A stretch of DNA of 7,925 nucleotides from Reyranella sp. (GTDB lineage Bacteria; Pseudomonadota; Alphaproteobacteria; Reyranellales; Reyranellaceae), in the NCBI GenBank assembly GCA_016780605.1, contig JADHLS010000225.1, positions 1 to 7,925 on the forward strand, written 5' to 3'. The notes below the pieces were generated by a model. That model was not told the DNA's origin, ran no database searches, and worked only from the letters and a program-made list of their open reading frames with translations. The translations under genes were made by a program, and so were the position numbers. Shown one piece after another: positions 1 through 6,038 of this stretch. The first letter of the stretch is position 1. Each line of letters begins with the position of its first letter.

Positions 1-15
1 CATGATGATGACCAT

Positions 16-40
16 GAGCGGGCCGGAGGCCCGCGCTCCC
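16..40. repeat. GC-rich hairpin after the stop of the exported-protein gene
   Basis: GAGCGGGCC, a GGA loop and GGCCCGCGCTC form an inverted repeat with a two-base bulge. It begins 1 nt past the stop codon of the minus-strand gene that ends at 42. No T-run follows, so it may be a dispersed REP-like palindrome acting as an mRNA 3' end rather than a classic terminator. The loop resembles the side hairpin GGTCC-GGA-GGACC of the larger element at 2062-2174. A partner arm may lie left of the window. Confidence 0.45.
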
Positions 41-41
41 T

Positions 42-479
42 TCACTTCACCTCGAGCTCGTGACTCAAGCGCTCGATTTCCTCGCCGGCGCGCACGTCGA
101 TCGAGAGTTCCCAGCGGCCCGGCATAGGGAACACCATGCCTTCCACGCGATAGCGGCCATCGCCCAGTGACACGATCGTCGGTCGGTTGTTCGCGCCGCG
201 CCTGCCCTCGGGCATCTGGGCGTCGACCGCCACCAGCTCGGCCGGCATGTCGTTCTTGGTGCACACGTTGAACAGAAGCGAGAACGGCTCGCCGACCTCG
301 ATGCGCAGAGGCTCGGGCCGGAACGCCAGGAGATAGTGGCTCGAGAACACGACGATCCCCGTCCCGCGCCCGAGATCGAGCGGACAGTCGGCCCACGCCG
401 GTAACGCCACGAGAACACCAAGAAGCGCGGCGAGCAGCCTCAGGGGCCAACGCCGAACAGGTGGGCGACCAGCGCACAT
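42..479 (-). CDS. Small exported protein with a YtkA/FixH-like beta-sandwich domain
   Basis: The 145-residue protein starts with a clear Sec signal peptide: arginines at 5, 9, 10 and 14, a hydrophobic core at about 15-28, and cleavage probably after PAWA (residue 30). The mature part of about 115 residues is predicted to be mainly beta. It carries the pattern seen in YtkA-like/FixH-like domains: 'VDAQMPEGRRG' near residue 85, then 'GDGRYRVEG' and 'MPGRWELSIDV' near the C terminus. Mature cysteines at 32 and 73 could form a disulfide. The ATG at 479 has GGAAA just upstream and lies 10 nt past the stop of the oxygenase gene, so the two are probably co-transcribed. The family assignment rests on motif resemblance alone. 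Such domains occur in metal-handling and cytochrome oxidase assembly contexts, but nothing nearby supports a specific role. Confidence 0.75.
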   Translation of the reverse strand: MCAGRPPVRRWPLRLLAALLGVLVALPAWADCPLDLGRGTGIVVFSSHYLLAFRPEPLRIEVGEPFSLLFNVCTKNDMPAELVAVDAQMPEGRRGANNRPTIVSLGDGRYRVEGMVFPMPGRWELSIDVRAGEEIERLSHELEVK

Positions 480-489
480 GCGATTTCCA

Positions 490-1122
490 TCAACGAGAGG
501 GCTTTTCGGACCAGGTGTAGTTGAAGCTAATCGAGATACGCTCGCCGGAGAAGCGCGCCGGCGGCACTTCGTGGCGCAGCCAGCTCTCGAACAGCACCAC
601 GTCGCCCGCCTTGGCGGGCACGCTCACGAAGGAGCGAAAGCCTTCCGGCGCGTCGGCGCGGCGCGGCGGCGTCGCCATGTGGGCGACCAGCCTCGGATCC
701 TCGAACTTCAGCGCCCCCGCCCCTTTCGGCACCTCGACGTAGTAGGTGCCGCTGACGAAGGACGTCGGATGAAGATGCAACGAATGCACGACGCCGGCCG
801 GCATGACGTTGGCCCAGCAATCGGTCATGGCGAGCGAGCGGCCGGCAAGATCGTAGTGCAAGGCGCGGGCGAAGGCCTTGACGTGCGGATCGAGGCGACG
901 CCTGAGCCTCGCGAACAGCGAGGTCACGAGATGCAGGCGGTCGAGCGATCCATAAGAGGTGTAGCCGCCCAGATAATGCTGTGCCGACCACTGCCGGCCG
1001 GCCGCATCCGACACGGCCAGGGACCGGCATTCGTCGGCCATATCCAGGTTGAACCTGCGGATATCCGGCCCACCCAGCGATTCTCGATAGACCAGCGTCG
1101 GAAAAAGGGCACGGATCGCCAT
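490..1122 (-). CDS. Putative 2OG-Fe(II) oxygenase, TIGR02466/PF13759-like
   Basis: The 210-residue protein resembles the TIGR02466 family of putative 2-oxoglutarate/iron oxygenases. The N terminus 'IRALFPTLVYRESL' is typical of these proteins. The core 'HSLHLHPTSFVSGTYYVEVP' (residues 113-132) holds the first metal-ligand region. 'FESWLRHEVPP' gives the distal histidine (H184), and 'ERISISFNY' gives the arginine (R195) expected to bind the 2-oxoglutarate carboxylate. The usual HxD/E pair is not obvious; the segment reads HxH (H116, H118). The frame is open upstream to 1176, but the ATG at 1122 places the family-like N terminus at the start and avoids overlap with the divergent gene. A strong ribosome-binding site is not visible. 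The substrate is unknown. The gene leads a two-gene unit with the exported protein at 42-479. Confidence 0.8.
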   Translation of the reverse strand: MAIRALFPTLVYRESLGGPDIRRFNLDMADECRSLAVSDAAGRQWSAQHYLGGYTSYGSLDRLHLVTSLFARLRRRLDPHVKAFARALHYDLAGRSLAMTDCWANVMPAGVVHSLHLHPTSFVSGTYYVEVPKGAGALKFEDPRLVAHMATPPRRADAPEGFRSFVSVPAKAGDVVLFESWLRHEVPPARFSGERISISFNYTWSEKPSR

Positions 1123-1156
1123 GGGGTGATTATCGGCCAACGCGGCGGACCATGCT

Positions 1157-2056
1157 ATGGTCGCGCGCATGCTCACCGACCGGCAGATCGAGACTTATCG
1201 GCGCGACGGGTACCTGGTGATCCCGCGCCTGTTCGAGGGTGACCAGCTCGCCGAGCTGCGCGCCCTCACCGACCGCATCGTTGCGGAGGCGCGCGGCGTC
1301 TCCGCCAACGACGAGCTCTACGACCTCGAGCCCAGCCACAGCGCCGCCCTGCCGCGCGTGCGCCGGCTGAAGCCCGTGATCTTCAAGCGTTACGCCTTCT
1401 TCCACGCACTGGCGCGTGACCCCAAGATCACGTCGATCCTGGCGCAGCTGCTGGGGCCCGCCATCCGCCAGCACGGCGGCAAGCTCAACATGAAGTCGGC
1501 CGGCTATGGCTCGCCGGTCGAATGGCATCAGGACTGGGCGTTCTATCCCCATACCAACGACGACGTGCTGGCGACCGGCATCTATCTCGATGACTGCGAC
1601 ATGGACAACGGACCGTTGATGGTCGTTCCGGGCAGCCATCACGGTCCGACCTGGGACCATCATGCCGACGGCCGCTTCTGCGGCGCCATGAACCCCGAGA
1701 CCTGTGATATCGATCTCGACAAGGCGGTGCCGCTGATGGGGCCCGCCGGCTCGATGACCATCCATCACGCGCGCCTGGTGCATGGCTCTGCGCTGAACCG
1801 CTCCAACCGCCGGCGCCGCCTGCTGCTGCACGAATACACTGCCGCCGACGCCTGGCCGCTGCTGGGCGTGGCCAACTTCGAGGAGTTCAACAGCCGCATG
1901 GTGCTGGGCGAGCCCACCATCGAGCCGCGGGTCGTCCCCGCCCCCATCCGCATGCCGCTGCCGCCGGCCGGCCATCAGGGCTCGATCTACGAGAACCAGC
2001 GCGGCGCGGGACGGCGGTTCTTCGAAACATACGAAGAGCAGCGCGCGCCAGCGTGA
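1157..2056 (+). CDS. Phytanoyl-CoA dioxygenase (PhyH) family protein
   Basis: The 299-residue protein is a typical PhyH-family iron(II)/2-oxoglutarate dioxygenase. It opens with 'LTDRQIETYRRDGYLVIPRLF', the usual family start. The metal-binding HxD is 'EWHQDWAFYPHTNDD' (H124, D126). The 'DDCDMDNGPLMVVPGSHHG' stretch (145-163) is the conserved beta-strand and turn. The distal histidine is H209 in 'RLVHGSALNRSNRRRR', with 2-oxoglutarate-binding arginine among R215-R221. All expected catalytic groups are therefore present. PhyH enzymes hydroxylate varied small molecules (phytanoyl-CoA, ectoine, secondary metabolites), and the substrate here cannot be told. The ATG at 1157 has GGCGGA seven bases upstream. 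ATG 1169 is an alternative that starts exactly at the family N terminus. The gene is divergent from another putative oxygenase, and no acyl-CoA gene lies nearby. Confidence 0.88.
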   Translation: MVARMLTDRQIETYRRDGYLVIPRLFEGDQLAELRALTDRIVAEARGVSANDELYDLEPSHSAALPRVRRLKPVIFKRYAFFHALARDPKITSILAQLLGPAIRQHGGKLNMKSAGYGSPVEWHQDWAFYPHTNDDVLATGIYLDDCDMDNGPLMVVPGSHHGPTWDHHADGRFCGAMNPETCDIDLDKAVPLMGPAGSMTIHHARLVHGSALNRSNRRRRLLLHEYTAADAWPLLGVANFEEFNSRMVLGEPTIEPRVVPAPIRMPLPPAGHQGSIYENQRGAGRRFFETYEEQRAPA

Positions 2057-2061
2057 AACAA

Positions 2062-2174
2062 CACCTCACCCTGAGGAGCGGTCCGGAGGACCGCGTCTCG
2101 AAGGGTGGGCCACAGAACGTGCGCGTTGCCCACCCTTCGAGACGCGCACTTCGTGCGCTCCTCAGGGTGAGGTG
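2062..2174. repeat. Composite palindromic REP/BIME-like element
   Basis: Two nested 19-bp perfect arms are visible. The outer pair is 2062-2080 with 2156-2174 (CACCTCACCCTGAGGAGCG). The inner pair is 2092-2110 with 2128-2146 (CGCGTCTCGAAGGGTGGGC). Between outer and inner arms each side carries its own small hairpin: GGTCC-GGA-GGACC at 2080-2092, and GCGCAC-TTC-GTGCGC at 2144-2158. The whole can fold as a cruciform with a 17-nt apical loop. From memory, similar 'CTGAGGAGC...TCTCGAAGG' elements are dispersed in Bradyrhizobium and Rhodopseudomonas genomes; this was not checked. It fills nearly the whole gap between the PhyH-family and cytochrome b561 genes and may end or attenuate transcription. 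Confidence 0.85.
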
Positions 2175-2193
2175 ATTGTGCCGGACGAGCCGA

Positions 2194-2736
2194 ATGTCGC
2201 GAGAGTTGTCCTATCACCCCGCGTCCCAGGCGCTGCATTGGATCACGGCGCTCGCCGTGCTCGGTATGCTGGGCGTCGGACTGTGGATGACCGGCCTGCC
2301 GCTCGGCTTCACCAAGCTCTATGCCTACAACTGGCACAAATGGGTGGGCCTCGCCGTCCTGGTGCTGACGGTCGGCCGGCTGCTGTGGCGTTGGCGCCGT
2401 CCGCCGCCGCCGCTACCCGGCGCGATCGTGCGCTGGCAGGCGGTGCTGGCGCCCGTCGCGCACTGGGCGTTGCTGGTGCTGCTGCTGGCCATGCCGGTCA
2501 GCGGCTGGTTCATGAGCTCGGCCGCCGGCGTCAGCGTGATCTGGTTCGGCCTGCTGCCGCTGCCTGACCTGGTGCCACGCGATGAAGGCCTGTTCGAGGC
2601 GCTGAGGACCACGCACTATATTCTGTCCCGGCTCCTGATTGCGGTGCTGATCCTTCACATCGCCGCCGTCGTACATCACGATGTCATGCGCCGGGACGGC
2701 GTGTTCCGGCGCATGTGGCCTTTCGGAGGAAGCTGA
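2194..2736 (+). CDS. Cytochrome b561 family di-heme membrane protein (YceJ-like)
   Basis: The 180-residue protein has four hydrophobic segments (about 13-33, 46-66, 86-108 and 141-162), the layout of the bacterial cytochrome b561/Ni-hydrogenase b-subunit fold. Candidate heme-ligand histidines are H15 ('ALHWIT'), H48 ('YNWHKWVG'), H141 ('TTHYILSR') and H155 ('LILHIAAVVHH'). The 'MPVSGWFMSSAAG' turn after TM3 is typical of the family. The protein is expected in the inner membrane, moving electrons to or from quinone or a periplasmic partner. The ATG at 2194, preceded by GGACGAG, gives the family start 'SYHPASQALHWI'. A TTG at 2176 is in frame but adds six unlikely residues. Its stop overlaps the ATG of the YceI gene (TGATG), as in the yceJ-yceI pair of E. 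coli, so the two are translationally coupled. Confidence 0.92.
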   Translation: MSRELSYHPASQALHWITALAVLGMLGVGLWMTGLPLGFTKLYAYNWHKWVGLAVLVLTVGRLLWRWRRPPPPLPGAIVRWQAVLAPVAHWALLVLLLAMPVSGWFMSSAAGVSVIWFGLLPLPDLVPRDEGLFEALRTTHYILSRLLIAVLILHIAAVVHHDVMRRDGVFRRMWPFGGS

Positions 2737-3311
2737 TGCGCCGCCGGATCGCTCTTGTCGCCCTGCTGCTGCCGATGCCGGCGCTCGCCGGGCCGCAGGA
2801 TGCGTGGACGATCGATCCGAAGAGTTCGCTCGCCTTCAGCGCCAGCCAGGTCGGCTCGATCGTGAGCGGCCGTTTCCCCACCTGGACGGGCGAGATCGTG
2901 CTCGACCCCTCCTCGCTCGCCAGCGCGCGCATCGACATCAAGATCGATACCAGGCCGGTCTCGACCAACAACCGCGACGTCGATTCGCTGATGAAGGGAC
3001 CGAACTTCCTCGACGTGCAGAAGTTCCCCGAGGCGCGGTTCGTGTCGACCGCGATCTCCGGTTCGGGCGAGCGCTACCAGGCGAGCGGCAAGCTCACCAT
3101 CCGCGACGTCACACGCGACGTCGTGCTGCCCTTCACCCTCTCCATCGCCGACGATCCCGCCCAGCCCGGCCGCCTGCGCGGCACGGCGCGCGGACGACTG
3201 ATCATCAAGCGGCTCGACTATGGCGTCGGCCAGAACGAATGGGCCGCCACCGGCCAGGTCGCCAACGAGGTGACGATCGACCTCAACGTCACCGCGGGAC
3301 GCGCCAAGTGA
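2736..3311 (+). CDS. yceI: YceI-family periplasmic protein
   Basis: The 191-residue protein begins with a Sec signal peptide (arginines 2-4, hydrophobic core, cleavage after 'PALA' at residue 18). It then follows the YceI lipocalin-like beta-barrel pattern: 'WTIDPKSSLAFSASQVG', 'SGRFPTWTGEIVLDP', 'NNRDVDSLMKGPNFLDVQKFPEARF', 'GKLTIRDVTRDVVLPF' and a C-terminal beta strand 'NEVTIDLNVTA'. YceI proteins bind long isoprenoid or other amphipathic lipids in the periplasm, and pairing with cytochrome b561 suggests a quinone-like or polyisoprenoid ligand (inference). The ATG at 2736 shares its A with the b561 stop codon and has GGAGGA five bases upstream. In-frame codons back to 2715 lie inside b561 and would spoil the signal peptide. 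Confidence 0.93.
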   Translation: MRRRIALVALLLPMPALAGPQDAWTIDPKSSLAFSASQVGSIVSGRFPTWTGEIVLDPSSLASARIDIKIDTRPVSTNNRDVDSLMKGPNFLDVQKFPEARFVSTAISGSGERYQASGKLTIRDVTRDVVLPFTLSIADDPAQPGRLRGTARGRLIIKRLDYGVGQNEWAATGQVANEVTIDLNVTAGRAK

Positions 3312-3865
3312 TCGGGCGGCGCCCCCTCCTCGGTGGCGGCGCCTCTTTCCTGCTGGCGACGGCGACGCACGCGCAATCGGGCCTGTGGCCGGAATGGATC
3401 GGCATCTACGACGGCGCCGCGCGCTTCTACCGCTCGATCCCGCTCGAGGACATCTATCCTCCGCCCAAGGAGCCGCACGTCGACCTCGACGATCGCAATC
3501 CCTTCGGCGTGCATTTCGACATCCGCGACACCGACGGCGCGCCGGTGGTCTGGCTGCGCATCGAGGGCGGGCCGATGCAGACCGCCGACGCTGGCGAAAC
3601 CTTGCGGTTTGCACCGCTGATCGGCGGTCTCGCTTTGCTGGTCTCGACGGAAGGCAGGTACGGTCCGCGGTCGGCGACGCTGACCGTCGGCCCCGACATG
3701 CTCAGCTCCGAGGCCCTGTTCGCCCATTCCGACGGCACCTTCTGGCGCCGTCACTTCACTGTGCGCTTCACGCCGACCGGCGGTGAACTGATCCTGTGGG
3801 TGTTCGACGCCGCCGGCACCCGCGCCCGCACCTGGCGCGGCTCGGCTGTGAAGCGGCCGCTGTAG
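3308..3865 (+). CDS. Exported protein of unknown function, coupled to yceI (GTG start)
   Basis: I do not recognise the family. The reading frame is open far upstream, but the N-terminal part of that frame lies over yceI. The likely start is GTG at 3308, which overlaps the yceI stop as GTGA. From there the protein is 185 residues and begins with a twin-arginine-like signal: 'IGRRPLLGGGASFLLATATHA', R4-R5, then Leu/Gly/Ala-rich core, cleavage about residue 22 before QS. The mature part of about 160 residues starts 'GLWPEWIGIYDGAARFYRS'. It contains a Pro-rich 'DIYPPPKEP', an acidic 'HVDLDDRNPFGVHFDIRDTDG', and alternating beta-like strands to the C terminus ('FTVRFTPTGGELILWVF'). It has no cysteine and no transmembrane segment after the signal. 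The four-base overlap implies co-translation with yceI, so it may act with b561 and YceI in the periplasm (inference). Confidence 0.75.
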   Translation: MIGRRPLLGGGASFLLATATHAQSGLWPEWIGIYDGAARFYRSIPLEDIYPPPKEPHVDLDDRNPFGVHFDIRDTDGAPVVWLRIEGGPMQTADAGETLRFAPLIGGLALLVSTEGRYGPRSATLTVGPDMLSSEALFAHSDGTFWRRHFTVRFTPTGGELILWVFDAAGTRARTWRGSAVKRPL

Positions 3866-3871
3866 TTTTCC

Positions 3872-3890
3872 TCCCCAACGAAGTTGGGGA
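3872..3890. repeat. Hairpin after the unknown exported-protein gene
   Basis: TCCCCAAC-GAA-GTTGGGGA is an 8-bp perfect stem with a three-base loop. It lies 6 nt past the stop at 3865 and is the first of four hairpins in the convergent gap. It could define the mRNA 3' end of the b561 operon, but no T-run follows. Confidence 0.6.
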
Positions 3891-3900
3891 TGGCGAGCGC

Positions 3901-3923
3901 TTTTGGCCGCGTAGCGGCCAAAA
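3901..3923. repeat. Hairpin in the convergent intergenic gap
   Basis: TTTTGGCCGC-GTA-GCGGCCAAAA is a 10-bp perfect stem. The T-run is on the 5' arm and the A-run on the 3' arm, so each strand ends the stem with A's rather than U's. This is not the layout of an intrinsic terminator. Confidence 0.6.
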
Positions 3924-3944
3924 CGCATGAGCGTCTTACGCTGA

Positions 3945-3988
3945 CGGAGGGGTCATAAGCATCATCACTGTTGCTCATGACCCCTCCG
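3945..3988. repeat. Long-stem inverted repeat in the convergent gap
   Basis: CGGAGGGGTCAT (3945-3956) pairs perfectly with ATGACCCCTCCG (3977-3988). The 20-nt loop can itself pair AGCA with TGCT. A smaller AGCG/CGCT hairpin lies just upstream (3930-3941). The element looks like part of a dispersed composite repeat. Confidence 0.65.
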
Positions 3989-4024
3989 CCCGCTTACGCG
4001 CCTGGTAAGGCGCTCTAGCGGGCA

Positions 4025-4055
4025 CCTCCCCTTCGCCGCATCGGCGAAGGGGAGG
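4025..4055. repeat. 14-bp perfect hairpin downstream of the yghU-like gene
   Basis: CCTCCCCTTCGCCG pairs with CGGCGAAGGGGAGG around a CAT loop. It lies 8 bp past the stop of the minus-strand gene ending at 4064, and probably protects or ends that transcript. No U-run is present on either strand. Confidence 0.65.
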
Positions 4056-4063
4056 CATCTTCC

Positions 4064-4942
4064 CTAGTTCTTCGGCGCGAGCTTGTCTTCGGTCCTGAGA
4101 TCGAAGTCGCTGGCGTCGTGGCGTTCGCGCAGCTGGGCCGCCGGGTCGCCCTGCAGGCGATTGACGATACGGCCGCGCTTGACGGCCGGGCGCGCACCGA
4201 TGGCATCGGCCCAGCGCTGGACGTTCTTGTACTCCGTCACCGCCAGGAACTCGCCGGCTCCGTACAGCAGGCCCTTGGCCAGGCCGCCGTACCACGGCCA
4301 CACGGCGATGTCGGCGATCGTGTAGTTGTCGCCCGCGAGGTACTTCACCTCGCCCAGTCGCCGGTCGAGCACGTCGAGCTGACGCTTGGTCTCCATGGCG
4401 AAGCGGTCGATGGCGTACTCGATCTTGCTCGGCGCGTAGGCAAAGAAGTGCCCGAAGCCGCCGCCGAGATAGGGCGCGCTGCCCATCTGCCAGAAAAGCC
4501 ACGACAGGCACTCGGCGCGCTCCTCGCCCTGCTTGGGCAGCAGGGGGCTGCCGAACTTCTCGGCCAGCCACACCAGGATTGCGCCCGACTCGAAGACGCG
4601 AATCGGCTTGGGCCCGCTGCGGTCGACCAGCGCAGGGATCTTGGAGTTGGGATTGGCGGCGACGAAGCCGCTGCCGAACTGCTCGCCCTCGCCGATCTTG
4701 ATCAGCCAGGCATCGTACTCGGCGCCCTTGTGGCCTTCGGCCAGCAGCTCCTCGAGCATGATGGTGACCTTCTGGCCATTCGGTGTGCCCAGCGAGTAGA
4801 GCTGGATTGGGTGCTTGCCGACCGGCAGCTCCTTGTCATGCGTGGCCCCGGCGATCGGGCGGTTGATGTTGGCGAAGCGGCCACCGTTGGCCTTGTTCCA
4901 TTGCCAGACCTTCGGCGGCGCATAGTCGGATGCGTTGCTCAT
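4064..4942 (-). CDS. yghU: YghU-type glutathione-dependent disulfide-bond oxidoreductase (Nu-class GST)
   Basis: The 292-residue protein matches the YghU branch of glutathione transferases, which bind glutathione and reduce disulfides and peroxides rather than only conjugate electrophiles. The YghU-specific N-terminal extension 'PPKVWQWNKANGGRFANINRPIAG' (9-32, with N25 and N27) is present. The thioredoxin-like domain starts at 'IQLYSLGTPNGQKVTIMLEEL', with active-site T53 and N55 in GTPNG. Next come 'NPNSKIPAL' with the cis-proline (P103) and 'FESGAILVWLAEKF' (E118, S119), which bind glutathione. The all-alpha domain follows, with 'LAGDNYTIADIAVWPWYGGL'. Length agrees with E. coli YghU (about 288). 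The ATG at 4942 has GGAG close upstream and AGAGG a little further. The gene stands alone, convergent with the b561 operon, and is probably cytosolic. Confidence 0.94.
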   Translation of the reverse strand: MSNASDYAPPKVWQWNKANGGRFANINRPIAGATHDKELPVGKHPIQLYSLGTPNGQKVTIMLEELLAEGHKGAEYDAWLIKIGEGEQFGSGFVAANPNSKIPALVDRSGPKPIRVFESGAILVWLAEKFGSPLLPKQGEERAECLSWLFWQMGSAPYLGGGFGHFFAYAPSKIEYAIDRFAMETKRQLDVLDRRLGEVKYLAGDNYTIADIAVWPWYGGLAKGLLYGAGEFLAVTEYKNVQRWADAIGARPAVKRGRIVNRLQGDPAAQLRERHDASDFDLRTEDKLAPKN

Positions 4943-4970
4943 GCTCCAAATCCTCTGATTGCGGCTTCGT

Positions 4971-5009
4971 GAATGGAGCCATTCTATCCACGTCGATGGC
5001 AGGAGTCAG
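4971..5009 (-). promoter_or_regulatory. Candidate promoter with overlapping palindrome for yghU
   Basis: On the minus strand CTGACT (5004-5009) is followed after 17 nt by TAGAAT (4981-4986), a good -10 match about 38 nt before the yghU ATG. The inverted repeat GAATGG-AG-CCATTC (4971-4984) overlaps the -10 and likely start point, the usual place for a repressor operator. Both are pattern matches without experimental support. Confidence 0.35.
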
Positions 5010-5042
5010 AGCACGTAAACGATACCTAAGCCCGCACAGCGA

Positions 5043-6038
5043 CTAGGGCGATGCGATCCAATCCAACGCTGCGCCGTGCGCGTCGGTCCAGGCCGTGGGT
5101 TTGCCGCCAACCGAAAGCAGGAAGCGGCCCGTCGCCTCTTCGGCAAAGGAGGCCAATGCAGGTATTGCCGCGGGCACTTCATTGGCGATCCAGCAATCGC
5201 CAAGCCGCATCGCCTCCGCGGCGAAGGCTTCGCGCTCAACGGGTTCGGCGACGTAGGCAAGGACGGCGGTGTGGAAGATCACTCGCGTCGCGCCCAGCGG
5301 CGCTTCCGCGACAAGCTCGGCGAGGTCGCTGCGAAGGTCGCCTGTGACGATGCGCGGCCTCACCTCGGCAGCGATCGCAAGCGCCTGCCTCAGCCGCACG
5401 AGGCGCTCTGTCTGCTCCGGCCACACCAGCGCCTCCAGCCACTCTCGATCGCCCGCCTGGTGTGCATTCAACGGATTGAGATCAAGCCCTGCCCGCCAGG
5501 CGATCTGCGGCAGAGCGGATGGCAGAGGTACTGCGCCGCGGACGTCGCAAACAAAGACCGGCATGCTGGTCGACGAACGCTGCGGCATCAGGCGAGCCCT
5601 CCCGTAATCGTAGCCGTAGAGATCGGGCAGCAGGCAAAGACCCGCCGACGCACCGACCTCGATCAAGGCGAGCGGCTGAGGCAGCGCGGCCAGCACGGGC
5701 AGCAGCATGGCGCAACGCGCCGGTTCGTTGGTCTGGGTCGATCGCGCCAGCATGACCTCGCGCACCGCGTCCTGGTCGGCCAGCAGGCGGTGGCGAAAGT
5801 CCGGCCAGTCCGCCGGTGTTCCCAGGCGATGGCGCACGGCGGCGAACAGCAGATTCGGTTGCCGCTTGGGCCGCGGCAGGGTCAGCAGGAAGGCGAGGAC
5901 GTCACCATCCTCGGCGATGCCCTCGGCCAACCCTTCGTAGAGCGGCGAGCGGCCCCGCGCCTCGAGCGCGGCGAAGCGACGGTAGGCCCGGGCCGTCCGC
6001 TCCAGCGCGGTGTCGCTACTGCGGCCGTGGTCCGACAT
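5043..6038 (-). CDS. DUF2332 domain protein
   Basis: The 331-residue protein is recognised as DUF2332 (PF10094) by 'RAYRRFAALEARGRSPLYEGLAEGIAED' near the N terminus and the central 'PLALIEVGASAGLCLLPDLYGYDYG' (122-146). Later come 'WRAGLDLNPLNAHQAGDREWLEALVWPEQTERLVRLRQAL' and 'GDLRSDL...RVIFHTAVLAYV'. The glycine-rich 'EVGASAGL' motif and the later 'VIFHTAVLAYV' strand recall the nucleotide loop and core strands of Rossmann-type methyltransferases. A SAM-binding role is only inference, because the family has no established function that I can name. The ATG at 6038 lies within the last codons of the citrate synthase gene (23-nt overlap). No good ribosome-binding site is visible, so translation is probably coupled. 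No other Met codon occurs before residue 96. Confidence 0.88.
   Translation of the reverse strand: MSDHGRSSDTALERTARAYRRFAALEARGRSPLYEGLAEGIAEDGDVLAFLLTLPRPKRQPNLLFAAVRHRLGTPADWPDFRHRLLADQDAVREVMLARSTQTNEPARCAMLLPVLAALPQPLALIEVGASAGLCLLPDLYGYDYGRARLMPQRSSTSMPVFVCDVRGAVPLPSALPQIAWRAGLDLNPLNAHQAGDREWLEALVWPEQTERLVRLRQALAIAAEVRPRIVTGDLRSDLAELVAEAPLGATRVIFHTAVLAYVAEPVEREAFAAEAMRLGDCWIANEVPAAIPALASFAEEATGRFLLSVGGKPTAWTDAHGAALDWIASP

Noticed and set aside
478..1242. Long plus-strand open frame of 254 codons
   Set aside because: It lies antisense to the TIGR02466-like oxygenase. The translation is rich in Arg, His and Gly with no family features, typical of a high-GC antisense shadow.
1130..1975. 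Minus-strand open frame of 281 codons
   Set aside because: It is antisense to the PhyH-family gene, which has intact catalytic motifs.
2681..3307. Upstream part of the open frame that ends at 3865
   Set aside because: It overlaps b561 and yceI and translates to Arg/Pro-rich low-quality sequence. Only the part from GTG 3308 has a signal peptide and protein-like composition.
3901..3923. Intrinsic terminator
   Set aside because: The stem is perfect, but the run after it is A on both strands rather than U, so it lacks the defining terminator feature.
3866..4063. Possible CRISPR array or small gene in the repeat-rich gap
   Set aside because: The stems differ from one another and are not regularly spaced direct repeats. 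No convincing start codon with ribosome-binding site and coding pattern was seen.
4118..4972. Plus-strand open frame over yghU
   Set aside because: It is the antisense shadow of a gene with clear family motifs.
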